From an uncultured bacterium (lineage in GTDB: Bacteria; Planctomycetota; UBA8108; UBA1146), in contig CAJXMG010000012.1 in NCBI GenBank assembly GCA_913056395.1, positions 1 to 64,000 of the forward strand: 64,000 nucleotides of DNA, given 5' to 3'. The position numbers and the translations under genes are program-made. Below the pieces are notes generated by a model that saw only the letters and a program-made list of their open reading frames with translations, was not told the origin of the DNA and searched no databases. Shown piece after piece: positions 36,462 through 46,080 of this stretch; the stretch's first letter is position 1, and every line of letters begins with the position of its first letter.

Positions 36462-37811
36462 ATGTATGCTGTAGCCATGGAGAATTCCCTGAAGACCCAC
36501 GAGTCCTGGCAGGCCCCTGACGACGCCCGATTGACAGGGCAGGTCTCGGTTCAGGGTTCCAAATCTGTTGCCCAACGGGTCCTTTTCAATGCTTTCTTTG
36601 CTTCGGGAGAAAGTCGCATCGTCGGCGCTCCCGAATGCGGCGACTTGAGAGTCTTTTGTCGGGCTCTGAAGAAGTTGGGGGCGGATCTCAGGCAGGATGA
36701 AAATGGGGACTGGATTCTCAAGGGCAATCCCTCCCCATGGTCCGCTGATCAGTCGGTAGAGGAAATCGAGCTTGATCTGGAGTCGAATGGAACGGCGATG
36801 CGTTTCCTGACGGCTCTTTCTGCCTTGAGGCCTGGACAGACTGTGCTCAAGGGAGAAACCCATCGCCCCGTGGGACCTCTGGTGGATGCCCTGAAGAAGT
36901 TGGGGGCAGACATCGAATTCCTCGGTGAGCCGGGGTATATGCCAGTGAAGGTCAATGGGGGGGCAATAGAGGGAGGGCGAGTCGTCCTTCAATCTGCCCT
37001 GTCGAGTCAATTCGCAAGCGCACTTTTGCTGCTCGCTCCCCATACACGAACAGGGCTTCAGGTTCGTTTGGTAGGACCGATCTCCTCTCGACCCTACATC
37101 GATCTGACTGCGACTGTGCTGAAAGCTTTTGGTGTCCAAACGGAGGTGGGGGCACGGGATCTGAAGGTCTCAGCATGTACCCAGCTCAAGAGTGGGAAAA
37201 TCGTCATTGAAGCGGATGCTTCTGCAGCCGCATTTCCCCTGTGTGGGGCTGCGATCACCGGAGGTGAAGTTACAGTGGTCGGGGTTGGCAACAAGACGTT
37301 GCAGGGAGACAAGAGAATCGCTTCTCTCCTCAAGGATATGGGTTGTCAGGTAGAGATCAGTGATTCCTCGATCAGTATTCAGGGTGAACCACGCAGGCCA
37401 CTTTCCTGTGCCATGGAAGAGGTCCCTGACCTGGTCCCTCCCCTTGCGGTTGTTGCTGCCTTCAGTCGCGGGGAATCGATTTTTTCCGGCGTGACCCATC
37501 TCAAGGTCAAGGAGAGCGATCGTCTGGAGGTCCTCTGTGAAGGCATGAGATCTTTGGGAATTCGCGCAGAGTGTCAGGGGGATCTGTTGCGAGTTGTGGG
37601 AAGTGATGGGGCACATTTGAGTCCTGCAGATCTTGATCCCGCAGGAGATCATCGAATGGCGATGGCCTTCTCCCTCTTGGCCCTCAAAGTTCCCGGGACC
37701 CGGGTTTTGCAACCGGATTGCATCAGCAAATCCGATCCCCTCTTTTTCCAGAGACTGGAGAGCCTGATTGAGGCCGGGGATCCACAGCCGGGAGAATCAG
37801 ACTTTGAGTGA
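36462..37811 (+). CDS. aroA: 3-phosphoshikimate 1-carboxyvinyltransferase (EPSP synthase)
   Basis: Sixth step of the shikimate pathway, joining shikimate-3-phosphate and PEP. The 449-residue product shows the substrate-binding pattern GSKSVAQRVLF (Lys and Arg of the active site), ESNGTAMRFLTAL, THRPVGPLVDAL, the SSQFASALLLLAP block, the catalytic-region LKVKESDRLEVL and DHRMAMAFS. The N-terminal SKSVAQR is SKSxxxR rather than the common SKSxTNR. ATG 36462 follows a G-rich stretch; ATG 36477 is a possible alternative. Its end overlaps the mnmG start by eight bases. Confidence 0.94.
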   Translation: MYAVAMENSLKTHESWQAPDDARLTGQVSVQGSKSVAQRVLFNAFFASGESRIVGAPECGDLRVFCRALKKLGADLRQDENGDWILKGNPSPWSADQSVEEIELDLESNGTAMRFLTALSALRPGQTVLKGETHRPVGPLVDALKKLGADIEFLGEPGYMPVKVNGGAIEGGRVVLQSALSSQFASALLLLAPHTRTGLQVRLVGPISSRPYIDLTATVLKAFGVQTEVGARDLKVSACTQLKSGKIVIEADASAAAFPLCGAAITGGEVTVVGVGNKTLQGDKRIASLLKDMGCQVEISDSSISIQGEPRRPLSCAMEEVPDLVPPLAVVAAFSRGESIFSGVTHLKVKESDRLEVLCEGMRSLGIRAECQGDLLRVVGSDGAHLSPADLDPAGDHRMAMAFSLLALKVPGTRVLQPDCISKSDPLFFQRLESLIEAGDPQPGESDFE

Positions 37812-39633
37812 TCATGACTTTGACGTCATCGTCGTCGGTGGAGGACATGCCGGCTGCGAGGCCGCTTTCGCCTGTGCCCGAATGGGTTTTGAGACCGCAC
37901 TGGTCACCCTCAGCGAAAAAACCATCGGTGCCCTTTCCTGCAACCCTGCGATCGGCGGGGTCGGGAAAGGCCAGTTGACCCGTGAGGTGGATGCACTGGG
38001 GGGAGTCCAGGCGTATGTCACCGATCTCGCTGGCCTTCACTATCGCATGCTCAATACATCCAAGGGAGAAGCGGTGCGCTCTCTGCGAGCGCAGGTCGAC
38101 AAGGATTTGTACTCCCAAGAGATGCGCCGGTTGATGGCAAAGCAGGAGCGTTTGCAAGTGGTCGAGGGATCCGTGGAGGATATTCATCTCGACGGCAACA
38201 GGATCGGTGGTGTGCGACTCGAAGACGATTCAGTGATTCGCAGCCGCAAGGTGATCATGACCAACGGTACTTTCCTCAGGGCGGTCATGCACATCGGTGA
38301 AGAGGTGACATCCGGTGGGCGCGTCGGCGAGGGCGCTGTTGCCGGCTTGACGGGGGCGCTGGGTACTCTCGGTCTTGAAACCGGACGCCTGAAAACGGGT
38401 ACTCCGCCCCGTCTCGATCGCAAATCCATCGACTGGAGTCTTCTGACTCCGCAGGTCCCTGATCAGGAACCGGATGGATTTTGTCACTGGACTCCGCCAC
38501 CCCGTCGCGAATGGATGGATTGCCATGTCACCCGAACAGATGAGTCTGTTCATGAAGTGATTCGCGAGCACTTGCATCGGAGTCCGATGTACTCCGGGCA
38601 AATTGAAGGGGTGGGGCCGCGCTACTGTCCTTCCATCGAAGACAAGATCGTCCGTTTTCCCGAGCGTCAGGGGCACACCTTGCATTTGGAGCGGGAAGGC
38701 CTCAATACCGACTCCATCTACGTCAACGGGATTTCGACCAGCTTGCCTGCCGATGCACAGGAGCAATTGGTGGCGAGAATTCCCGGGCTCGGGTCCGCCC
38801 GTTTCCTGCGGCATGGTTATGCGGTCGAGTATGACTTCTTTCCGCCCCATCAGATTCGCAGAACCTTTGAGTGCCGCGCTCTGGATGGGCTCTATCTTGC
38901 AGGACAAATCTGTGGAACCAGCGGTTACGAAGAGGCTGCCGCCCAGGGATTCCTTGCCGGAGTCAACGCGGCTCTCTCCCTGAAAGGCGAGGCTCCTTTG
39001 ATTCTGGGCAGGGAAGAAGCCTACATGGGCGTTCTTGCCGATGATCTGGTGCGCTGTGACCCCCGGGAGCCGTATCGAATGTTCACTTCGAGAGCGGAAT
39101 TCCGCCTTCAGCTTCGTCATGACAACGCCGATTTCCGACTGGCCCGAAGGGGTGCAGATCTGGGATTGATCAGTCAAGAGCAGGCGGAAGCGGTGGAAGC
39201 GGAATCCCTCACAGTTGAGGAGACGGTTCAGCGCTTGCACAAAACTTCCGTGGAGACCAAGAGCCTTCACGAGATTCTCCGTGCCCCTGGAGCGACCTGG
39301 GAAGATGTTGAATCTGTCCGACCGGAAACGAGCGATTGGTCATTGAGTGATTCCCTGAAGGACCGGGTGCGAATCGCGGTCAGGTACGAGCATTACATCG
39401 AGCGACAGCAGGACGAAGTCGAGAGGATGCGCCGACAGGAGCAGTGGCTGATCCCCGATGATTTTGACTACGAAGCGATCTCCGGATTGAGGTCCGAGGC
39501 GCGTGAGAAGCTGCAAAGATTGCGCCCCGACTCGATTGGCTCAGCACAACGGATCGCCGGAGTCAGTCCTGCGGATATCTCCTGCCTTTTGGTCGTCTTG
39601 CGGACGGGACCCAAGCAGGGAGCGATCGATTGA
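37804..39633 (+). CDS. mnmG: tRNA uridine 5-carboxymethylaminomethyl modification enzyme MnmG
   Basis: FAD-dependent subunit of the MnmEG tRNA wobble-uridine modification complex, 609 residues. The N-terminal dinucleotide fold DVIVVGGGHAGCEAA is followed by SCNPAIGGVGKGQLTREVDALGG, the catalytic-loop region LRTGTPPR-like LKTGTPPRLD, and the late GQICGTSGYEEAAAQGFLAG and FTSRAEFRLQLRHDNAD blocks. No ATG is suitably placed. The TTG at 37804 has GGAG (37791-37794) nine bases upstream and overlaps the aroA stop, so I take it as the start. Confidence 0.95.
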   Translation: MSDHDFDVIVVGGGHAGCEAAFACARMGFETALVTLSEKTIGALSCNPAIGGVGKGQLTREVDALGGVQAYVTDLAGLHYRMLNTSKGEAVRSLRAQVDKDLYSQEMRRLMAKQERLQVVEGSVEDIHLDGNRIGGVRLEDDSVIRSRKVIMTNGTFLRAVMHIGEEVTSGGRVGEGAVAGLTGALGTLGLETGRLKTGTPPRLDRKSIDWSLLTPQVPDQEPDGFCHWTPPPRREWMDCHVTRTDESVHEVIREHLHRSPMYSGQIEGVGPRYCPSIEDKIVRFPERQGHTLHLEREGLNTDSIYVNGISTSLPADAQEQLVARIPGLGSARFLRHGYAVEYDFFPPHQIRRTFECRALDGLYLAGQICGTSGYEEAAAQGFLAGVNAALSLKGEAPLILGREEAYMGVLADDLVRCDPREPYRMFTSRAEFRLQLRHDNADFRLARRGADLGLISQEQAEAVEAESLTVEETVQRLHKTSVETKSLHEILRAPGATWEDVESVRPETSDWSLSDSLKDRVRIAVRYEHYIERQQDEVERMRRQEQWLIPDDFDYEAISGLRSEAREKLQRLRPDSIGSAQRIAGVSPADISCLLVVLRTGPKQGAID

Positions 39634-40121
39634 TCGGCCCCGAAACTTCAGCATCGAAAATGCGGTTTCTGCTCAACCTGTATCCCCCGTTTCTGTTTCA
39701 GGGGATTCGGGTTCTTTCCATCGAAGAGGATTTCCTTGGGGCACGCGTTCGTGTAGCTAAAAGCATTTTGACCCGAAATGTCATGGGGACCACCTTTGGG
39801 GGCGCCTTGATGTCTGCCGCAGACCCACTCTTTCCACTCCTCTATTGGAAAAGTCTGGTCAAGAAGGGGGAATATCTGTCGGTATGGCTGAAAAGCCTGG
39901 ATTCCACCTTTCTGATCCCAGCCACCGAGTCTGTCTTTTTCGAGTTTCACCTCGATCCGGACAAGCTCGAGGCCGCAAGGCTGGATCTGGATCAGACTGG
40001 ACGCGCCGACCTCTCCGACGAAATCCACGCCTGTTTCGCTGATGGGCAAAAGGTCGCACGATTCCGTATGGTGAGCGCTTTACGCCTGTTGGATCCGGGA
40101 TCGCCTGCAAATCCATCCTGA
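39630..40121 (+). CDS. Hotdog-fold DUF4442-like protein
   Basis: A 163-residue protein that looks like the DUF4442/PaaI-type hotdog family of putative thioesterases: KMRFLLNLYPPFLFQGIRV, then VMGTTFGGALMSAADPLFPLLY in the position of the catalytic helix, and the DSTFLIPATESVFFEFHL strand pair. The TTG at 39630 overlaps the mnmG stop (TTGA) and has GGGAG seven bases upstream; the internal ATG at 39660 lacks a ribosome site. Substrate is unknown. Confidence 0.78.
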   Translation: MIGPETSASKMRFLLNLYPPFLFQGIRVLSIEEDFLGARVRVAKSILTRNVMGTTFGGALMSAADPLFPLLYWKSLVKKGEYLSVWLKSLDSTFLIPATESVFFEFHLDPDKLEAARLDLDQTGRADLSDEIHACFADGQKVARFRMVSALRLLDPGSPANPS

Positions 40122-40138
40122 AATGGATAGACTGCACC

Positions 40139-40168
40139 CTGTGGATCGCCTCGCTGTGGATCGCTTCA
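40139..40168. repeat. 15-bp direct repeat before der
   Basis: Two adjacent copies beginning CTGTGGATCGC (40139 and 40154), 13 of 15 bases identical, in the short gap before the GTPase gene. No function is evident. Confidence 0.6.
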
Positions 40169-40196
40169 TTGTGACGAAACGCTGGAAAGGGGAGAC

Positions 40197-41513
40197 ATGA
40201 TTTCACGCATTGCCATCGTCGGTCGCCCCAATGTCGGTAAATCGACACTGTTGAACCGGCTCGCCAAAAGGCGGATCAGTATTGTTCACGATAAACCGGG
40301 TGTGACCCGCGACCGAGTGACGGTCGAAGTGGAAATCGGTGACCGGGTTGTCGAAGTGATCGATACCGGTGGTCTCGGTATCACCGATGAAGCGGAGTTG
40401 GATCAGGATATTCATCACCAGATCGATACTGCGATTGCGAGTGCCGATCTGGTTTTAATGATCGTCGATGCAAAAGATGGACTTCAGGCCCTCGACCATG
40501 AAGTGGCCAAGAGGCTCCGTCCGCTCAAGAAGCCGACTCTGCTGGTCGTCAACAAGTGTGAGGCAGACCGGGACGAAGACATGGTTTCGGAATTTTGGGC
40601 TCTGGGACTGGAAGAGCCGATTCCCATCTCTGCAGCCCATGGAATGGGAGTCGTCGAACTCCTCGAGCGCTGTGTGGATCTGTTGCCTCTGGGCGGGGAG
40701 CACAGTGAGCGACCGGCTCTGCGGATCGCCATCGTCGGTCGTCGCAATGCGGGCAAGTCCACTTTCGTCAATGCCTTGATCGGTGAAGACCGTGTCATCG
40801 TCAGTGATGTGGCGGGGACCACCCGGGATGCCATCGACATCCGATTTGAGAAAGATGGAATCCCGTTCGTGGTCATCGATACGGCGGGGTTGTTGAGGAA
40901 CTCCAAGCTCAAGGGATCCGTGGAGTTCTACTCCCAGAATCGGGCACTGCACTCCATTGGCCGCTCTGACGTGGTCGTGCTGGTGATTGATTCGATGCAC
41001 GGAACCTCCCAGCTGGACATGCGCATCGCCAGGGAAGTCGTGGATCGACACAAGCCTTGTGTGATTGCAGTGAACAAGTGGGACCTCGCCAAAGACAAGA
41101 CCACAACGGAAGAATACGAAGAGTATCTGACTCGCAATCTTCCTTCCCTGTCCTACGCACCGGTATTGTTCATGACGGCGCAGAAGGCAAAAAATGTCAC
41201 CCGTTGCATTTCACTGGTTCAAAGTATGGCCAAGCAGGCGAACAAGCGGGTCAGTACCGGAGTCTTGAACCGTGCGGTGGATGAGATTCGCAATGGTCCC
41301 CGCCCCCGAGTCAAGCATGGCCGGGAGCCGAAAATCTACTACGCAACTCAGGTTGCAGTCATGCCGCCGACGATTGCTCTTTTTGTGAATCAACCTTCCT
41401 ATTTCACACCACAGTTGAAGCGCATGATCGAAAACAGATTCCGGGATCTTCTCGAGGTCCCAGAGGTTCCTGTCAAAATTCTCTACAGGGAGAAGGGCAA
41501 GAAGGATGAATGA
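40197..41513 (+). CDS. der: Ribosome biogenesis GTPase Der (EngA)
   Basis: GTPase with two tandem G domains required for 50S subunit assembly; 438 residues. Domain 1 has GRPNVGKST, DTGG and NKCE; domain 2 has GRRNAGKST, DTAG and NKWD; the C-terminal KH-like domain includes RVSTGVLNRAVDE and NRFRDLLEVPEVPVKILYR. GGGGAG lies just upstream of the ATG at 40197. Its stop overlaps the start of ruvC by eight bases. Confidence 0.97.
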   Translation: MISRIAIVGRPNVGKSTLLNRLAKRRISIVHDKPGVTRDRVTVEVEIGDRVVEVIDTGGLGITDEAELDQDIHHQIDTAIASADLVLMIVDAKDGLQALDHEVAKRLRPLKKPTLLVVNKCEADRDEDMVSEFWALGLEEPIPISAAHGMGVVELLERCVDLLPLGGEHSERPALRIAIVGRRNAGKSTFVNALIGEDRVIVSDVAGTTRDAIDIRFEKDGIPFVVIDTAGLLRNSKLKGSVEFYSQNRALHSIGRSDVVVLVIDSMHGTSQLDMRIAREVVDRHKPCVIAVNKWDLAKDKTTTEEYEEYLTRNLPSLSYAPVLFMTAQKAKNVTRCISLVQSMAKQANKRVSTGVLNRAVDEIRNGPRPRVKHGREPKIYYATQVAVMPPTIALFVNQPSYFTPQLKRMIENRFRDLLEVPEVPVKILYREKGKKDE

Positions 41514-42033
41514 TCCTGTGAAAGGACGCATCCTGGGAATCGATCCGGGCCTGGCGAAGATGGGTTGGGGGGTCGTAGACATCGACGGTCCCGGCTTTCG
41601 ACTGGTGGAATACGGATCCCTGAAAACCGGTGGAGACCAATCCCATGCAGAGAGACTGCTTGCCATCGATGAGGAAATCTCTGCGGTGATTCGCCGGTTT
41701 TTACCCGAAGTTTCGGCGGTGGAAGAGGTCTTCCAGGGCAAGAATGCACGCAGTGCTCTCGTCGCCGGTGAAGCCCGTGGAGTCGCCATCGTGGCATGCG
41801 GGAGAGCGGGGCTTCCTGTGAGGGAGATTTCCGCTTCTGAAGTCAAACTCGGTGTTACCGGAAATGGTCGGGCCAGCAAAGAGCAGGTTCAGGCCATGGT
41901 TCAAAGGATTCTGGGACTGGAAAAGCCGCCTAAACCGGCGGATGCCGCAGACGCCCTGGCGGTTGCCATCGTCCGTGGGCAGCGCGACAGGCGCTCCATT
42001 TCAGTCGTATCACCCAGGAGCGGTGGCAGTTAG
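41506..42033 (+). CDS. ruvC: Holliday junction resolvase RuvC
   Basis: Endonuclease that cuts Holliday junctions during recombination, 175 residues. The four acidic catalytic residues lie in GIDPGLAKMGWG, AVEEVFQGKNARSAL and the end PADAADALAVAI. The ATG at 41506 lies inside the end of der. No ruvA or ruvB is adjacent here. Confidence 0.95.
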   Translation: MNDPVKGRILGIDPGLAKMGWGVVDIDGPGFRLVEYGSLKTGGDQSHAERLLAIDEEISAVIRRFLPEVSAVEEVFQGKNARSALVAGEARGVAIVACGRAGLPVREISASEVKLGVTGNGRASKEQVQAMVQRILGLEKPPKPADAADALAVAIVRGQRDRRSISVVSPRSGGS

Positions 42034-42109
42034 AGCCCAGTGTCGCTAGACTTTCCCCAGCAGATTGCCAATGTTGCTCCTTCAGTGGGCGACAAAAGAG
42101 AGGACTCAC

Positions 42110-42328
42110 ATGGCCAAGGAAGAGCCCATCGAGGTGACAGCGGTCGTCAAGGAAGCTTTGCCTAATACGACATTCCGTTGTGAACTCGAGAACGGCCACA
42201 CCGTACTCGCTCACATCAGCGGGAAGATGCGCAAGCACTACATTCGCATCAATCCCGGTGACAGTGTCACCTTGCAGATCTCACCCTACGATCTGACCAA
42301 AGGCCGGATCGTTTATCGGGAACGATAG
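42110..42328 (+). CDS. infA: Translation initiation factor IF-1
   Basis: A 72-residue single OB-fold protein that binds the ribosomal A site during initiation. It matches the family through [44 protein letters not shown] and the end [20 protein letters not shown] precedes the ATG; the frame is open upstream to 42065 but that part is not conserved. It stands alone rather than in a ribosomal protein operon. Confidence 0.97.
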   Translation: MAKEEPIEVTAVVKEALPNTTFRCELENGHTVLAHISGKMRKHYIRINPGDSVTLQISPYDLTKGRIVYRER

Positions 42329-42334
42329 GATTTC

Positions 42335-43900
42335 ATGGCGTTGATTCCTTCCCTTTTGCGTTCCAGGAGCATCGTTCTCCTGTTTCTGATTCTTTTCACC
42401 TCTCTCCCTCTCTCCGCACAGCGGCCTCTGGGAGAACGTGCCGTCAAATCGAAAATCGATCATGAAGTCAAGCATGCCTCCCAGTCGGTGACGGGACGGG
42501 AATGTCGTGATCATGTGGCATGGCTGGCGGATGACGCACGTGGGGGACGCCTTGCAGGAACCCTTGGAGCCATCGATTCCGCCAACTACATCGAGAGATT
42601 CTTCATGAATCAATCCCTCAAGCCGGGCGGATTGAACGGTGAGTGGCGCCAGAGTTTCATCATCCCAGGGAGAACCGGGCAGCGCGGCCCGCTGGAAACT
42701 TCCAATCTTCTGCGTCTGAAAGTTTCGGAAGAAGCCCTGAGATCCGTGGATCTGAAATACGCCTCCGAGTTTTTGCCCCATGCCGATTCACCCGATTCGG
42801 TCTTGAGTGGTGATTGTGTCTTTACCTTTGGTGAGTTGGTCGCGAATGATCCCCGGGGAATAGATCCCCTCAAAGATCGAATCGTCGTTCTTCCCGTTCC
42901 CGAAGCACTCTCGCGCAAGGATCTCGGTGAGTTCTGTCAGCAGATCTCCGGCCGCGGGAGCACGGGGCTGATTCTGGTTGGTGCGGGAGCTGCCCCGGCA
43001 GATCTCCAACAGCCCGATTCATGGGCCCTCGGATCGGGCGAGCGCCTGCCGATTCCGGTGGTACGCGTTTTCTCCACAGGTTGTGACAAGTTGTGGAAGA
43101 TTTCAGGCCGCCCCGAGCGTTCATGGATTTTCCAATCGACAGACGATGGCCCCTTGCTGATGGGGCGCCCGCGGATTGAGTTGGAAATTCGTCGTGATGG
43201 CAGGGATTTGAGCTTGGGCAGTAATGTCCTTGCCCGCTTCATGGGTTCTGACCCACAACTTCGATCCGAGTTTGTGGTCATTGGTGCCCACTATGATCAT
43301 GTGGGTCGCGGGATGATCGATGGCCTTTCCAGAGGTGGAAAAGGTGAAATCCACAATGGGGCCGACGATAACGCTTCAGGTGTCGCAGCGATGCTGGAGA
43401 TTGCTGAAGCCTACGCCCTGCTCAGTAAAAAACCGAAGCGGTCGATTCTGTTTGTCGCATTTGATGCTGAGGAGTTGGGCTTGCATGGATCCAGTGCGTT
43501 CGTTGCCAGCTCGGGCTACGACCATGAGCAACTCCATGGAATGATCAACCTCGACATGATTGGCCGTAATGACCTTCAGTCGGTCATGGTCGGAAAACGA
43601 TCCAGCGACATCTCTCTTGGCATGCACCTCACGCGCAGTGCAAAGGCACTGGGGATGACCCTTGATGAAGAGGGGATGGAAGAGTTCCTGGATCGATCGG
43701 ATCAGGCTCCCTTCCTGAGGGCAGGAATCCCGTCCGTCTTCTTCTTTGGTGGGCTCCACGACGACTACCACATGCCCCAGGATGATCTGGAATCCGTCAG
43801 TCCGGAGAAGATCTCCAACGTGGCCCGACTCGCCTTCCTGACCAGTTGGTTCCTGGCGAACGAAGCCGAGTCCGTCAGTTCCGAGCCGTCTTCCAATTGA
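42335..43900 (+). CDS. Secreted M28-family aminopeptidase with PA-like insertion
   Basis: A 521-residue exported zinc peptidase. A signal peptide ends near LSAQ (about residue 28). Zinc ligands are in IGAHYDHVG, NGADDNASG, FDAEELG (catalytic and bridging acids), NLDMIGR and the final FFGGLHDDYHMPQDD. A protease-associated-like region (about 135-240) precedes the catalytic core. It starts six bases after infA and may be co-transcribed. It probably releases amino acids from external peptides. Confidence 0.9.
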   Translation: MALIPSLLRSRSIVLLFLILFTSLPLSAQRPLGERAVKSKIDHEVKHASQSVTGRECRDHVAWLADDARGGRLAGTLGAIDSANYIERFFMNQSLKPGGLNGEWRQSFIIPGRTGQRGPLETSNLLRLKVSEEALRSVDLKYASEFLPHADSPDSVLSGDCVFTFGELVANDPRGIDPLKDRIVVLPVPEALSRKDLGEFCQQISGRGSTGLILVGAGAAPADLQQPDSWALGSGERLPIPVVRVFSTGCDKLWKISGRPERSWIFQSTDDGPLLMGRPRIELEIRRDGRDLSLGSNVLARFMGSDPQLRSEFVVIGAHYDHVGRGMIDGLSRGGKGEIHNGADDNASGVAAMLEIAEAYALLSKKPKRSILFVAFDAEELGLHGSSAFVASSGYDHEQLHGMINLDMIGRNDLQSVMVGKRSSDISLGMHLTRSAKALGMTLDEEGMEEFLDRSDQAPFLRAGIPSVFFFGGLHDDYHMPQDDLESVSPEKISNVARLAFLTSWFLANEAESVSSEPSSN

Positions 43901-43927
43901 ACTGATCGAGGGAATCGGTTTCTGGTT

Positions 43928-43997
43928 AGTCTTCTGAACTCAGTCTTCTGAACTCAGTCTTCTGAACTCAGTCTTCTGAACTCAGTCTTCTGAACTC
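43928..43997. repeat. Five perfect 14-bp tandem repeats at the end of acs
   Basis: The unit AGTCTTCTGAACTC occurs five times without mismatch. The acs stop codon and its last residues (SSED) lie in the outermost right copies, so the other copies extend into the gap between the convergent M28 and acs genes. Confidence 0.97.
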
Positions 43998-45925
43998 TGG
44001 GCTGCTCCGTCGCGAATCGCCTCGACGATATCGGAGTTGGCAAGAGTGGTGACATCCCCGAGTTGCCTTTTTTCCGAGATATCCCGCAGCAGACGCCTCA
44101 TGATTTTGCCGGATCGGGTCTTCGGCAAATCCGGTGTAAAGACGATGCTGGCAGGCTTGGCGATGGGGCCGATTTTGGCTGCGACATGTTGACGCAACTC
44201 CTGAATCAACTCTTCGCTTCCCTCAGAACCACCCTTGAGAACGACAAAGGCGGCGATGGCTTGGCCTGTGGTGTCGTCTTTTCTGCCGACGACTGCGGAT
44301 TCCGCCACTCCATGGTGATCGACCAGCGCACTCTCGACTTCGGTGGTGGAGATGTTGTGACCGGAAACGAGCATAACGTCGTCCACCCGGCCGAGGAGCC
44401 AGAGGTATCCTTCTTCGTCGAGCTTGCAGCCGTCTCCGGGGAAGTACAGGCCATCGAATCGGCTCCAGTAGACTTCCTTGTAACGCTGTGGATCCCCGTG
44501 AATCCCGCGCAGCATCGATGGCCAGGGGGAACGCACGACCAACAGTCCGCCGTGTCCGGGTTCCACTTCATTGCCCTCGTCGTCGACGACGACCGCATCG
44601 ATGCCCGGGTAGGGTGTGGCAGCGGATCCTGGTTTGGTCGTCGTCACTCCGGGAAGGGGTGTGATCATGATGGAGCCGGTTTCGGTTTGCCACCACGTAT
44701 CGACGATGGGGCAACGTTCTCCACCGATGAACTCGTGGTACCACATCCATGCTTCAGGATTGATCGGTTCACCGACAGAGCCGAGAAGGCGAAGACTGGA
44801 GAGGTCCTTCGATTTGGGAATCTCTTCTCCCCATTTCATGAAGGTCCGTATCGCAGTGGGGGCTGTGTAGAAGATGGTGACGGCGTACTTTTCAACCAGA
44901 TCCCACCAGCGTCCCTGATCAGGGAAATCTGGGGTTCCCTCGTAAATCAGGCTGGTCGCTCCATTGGCCAGTGGGCCGTAGACGATGTAGGAGTGACCGG
45001 TGACCCAGCCACAGTCAGCTGTGCACCAGTACAGGTCCGATTCCTTGATATCGAAAACATTTCGGAAGGTGCTGCTGACCCCGGTCAGGTAGCCACCGCA
45101 TGTGTGGACGATTCCCTTGGGTTTGCCGGTGCTGCCAGAGGTGTAGAGGATGAAGAGCAAATCCTCGGAATCCATCTCCTCCGCCTCGAGGAAATCATCT
45201 TGTGAGGGGACGACGTCATGCCACCAATGGTCCCGGCCTTCGGACCATGTGACTTCATTTTTACAGCGTTCCAGAACGAGAACGGAAGTCACGGTTTCCT
45301 GTCCTTCGAGGGCCTGATCGACATTCTCTTTCAAGGGGACGACTTTTCCCCGTCTCCAGGCACCATCCTGGGTGATGACACCCTTGCAGGACGCATCGTC
45401 GAGTCGCTCGCGAAGGCTGTCGGAACTGAATCCTCCAAAGACCACCGAGTGGGCGGCACCGATGCGGGCGCAGGCGAGCATGGCGATGGTGATTTCGGGA
45501 ACCATGCCCATGTAAATGGCAACGGTATCCCCTTTACCGATTCCCAATTGCTTCAGGGCGGCAGCACACTGGCACACTTTGGCGAGGAGTTCTGAGTACG
45601 TGAGGCTCAGGGAATCGCCGGGCTCCCCTTCCCAATGGAAGGCGACCCGGTCGGGGTGCGTCTCGACGTGGCGATCGAGACAGGATTCGGTCACATTCAG
45701 ACGTCCACCATCAAACCACCGGTAAACGGGAGCATCGGAGGAATCGAGGAGACGATCCCAAGGCTTTCGCCAATGGATCTTTTCGGCCTCGCTGGACCAG
45801 AAGGCGAGCGGATCCCGGGCGGCCTCTTCGTGAATCCCTGACTGGGCGTTGGCCTCGGCGGAGAACTTGCCGGGGGGATCAAAACGACGTTCCTCACGAA
45901 ACAGATTTTCAATGGCGTCAGACAT
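43982..45925 (-). CDS. acs: Acetyl-CoA synthetase
   Basis: Converts acetate, ATP and CoA to acetyl-CoA. The 647-residue product has the full family length. The AMP-binding motif is YTSGSTGKPKGIVH, the core shows WWQTETGSIMITPLPG, the hinge region YFPGDGCKLDEEGYLWLLGRVDDV is intact, and the lysine usually controlled by acetylation lies in PKTRSGKIMRRLLRD. GGGAG precedes the ATG by four bases. An AATATA at 45955-45960 could serve as a minus-strand -10 element, without a good -35. The 3' end runs into a 14-bp tandem repeat. Confidence 0.97.
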   Translation of the reverse strand: MSDAIENLFREERRFDPPGKFSAEANAQSGIHEEAARDPLAFWSSEAEKIHWRKPWDRLLDSSDAPVYRWFDGGRLNVTESCLDRHVETHPDRVAFHWEGEPGDSLSLTYSELLAKVCQCAAALKQLGIGKGDTVAIYMGMVPEITIAMLACARIGAAHSVVFGGFSSDSLRERLDDASCKGVITQDGAWRRGKVVPLKENVDQALEGQETVTSVLVLERCKNEVTWSEGRDHWWHDVVPSQDDFLEAEEMDSEDLLFILYTSGSTGKPKGIVHTCGGYLTGVSSTFRNVFDIKESDLYWCTADCGWVTGHSYIVYGPLANGATSLIYEGTPDFPDQGRWWDLVEKYAVTIFYTAPTAIRTFMKWGEEIPKSKDLSSLRLLGSVGEPINPEAWMWYHEFIGGERCPIVDTWWQTETGSIMITPLPGVTTTKPGSAATPYPGIDAVVVDDEGNEVEPGHGGLLVVRSPWPSMLRGIHGDPQRYKEVYWSRFDGLYFPGDGCKLDEEGYLWLLGRVDDVMLVSGHNISTTEVESALVDHHGVAESAVVGRKDDTTGQAIAAFVVLKGGSEGSEELIQELRQHVAAKIGPIAKPASIVFTPDLPKTRSGKIMRRLLRDISEKRQLGDVTTLANSDIVEAIRDGAAQSSED

Positions 45926-46080
45926 GGAGCTCCCTCTTTCCTCAACGATTCACGAATATAACGACCAGATGCACCGGGATCGAGGGAACAGGTCTGGATC
46001 CGCCATTCGGTGGTTTTCATGGGGATAATCACCGTTAAACTGTCGGTTTGCCCACAGACTTTTCACGGGGACCCGCACTC

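Noticed and set aside
40111-40128. Hairpin ATCCAT/ATGGAT at the end of the DUF4442 gene as a terminator
   Set aside because: Only six base pairs, AT-rich and without a T tract.
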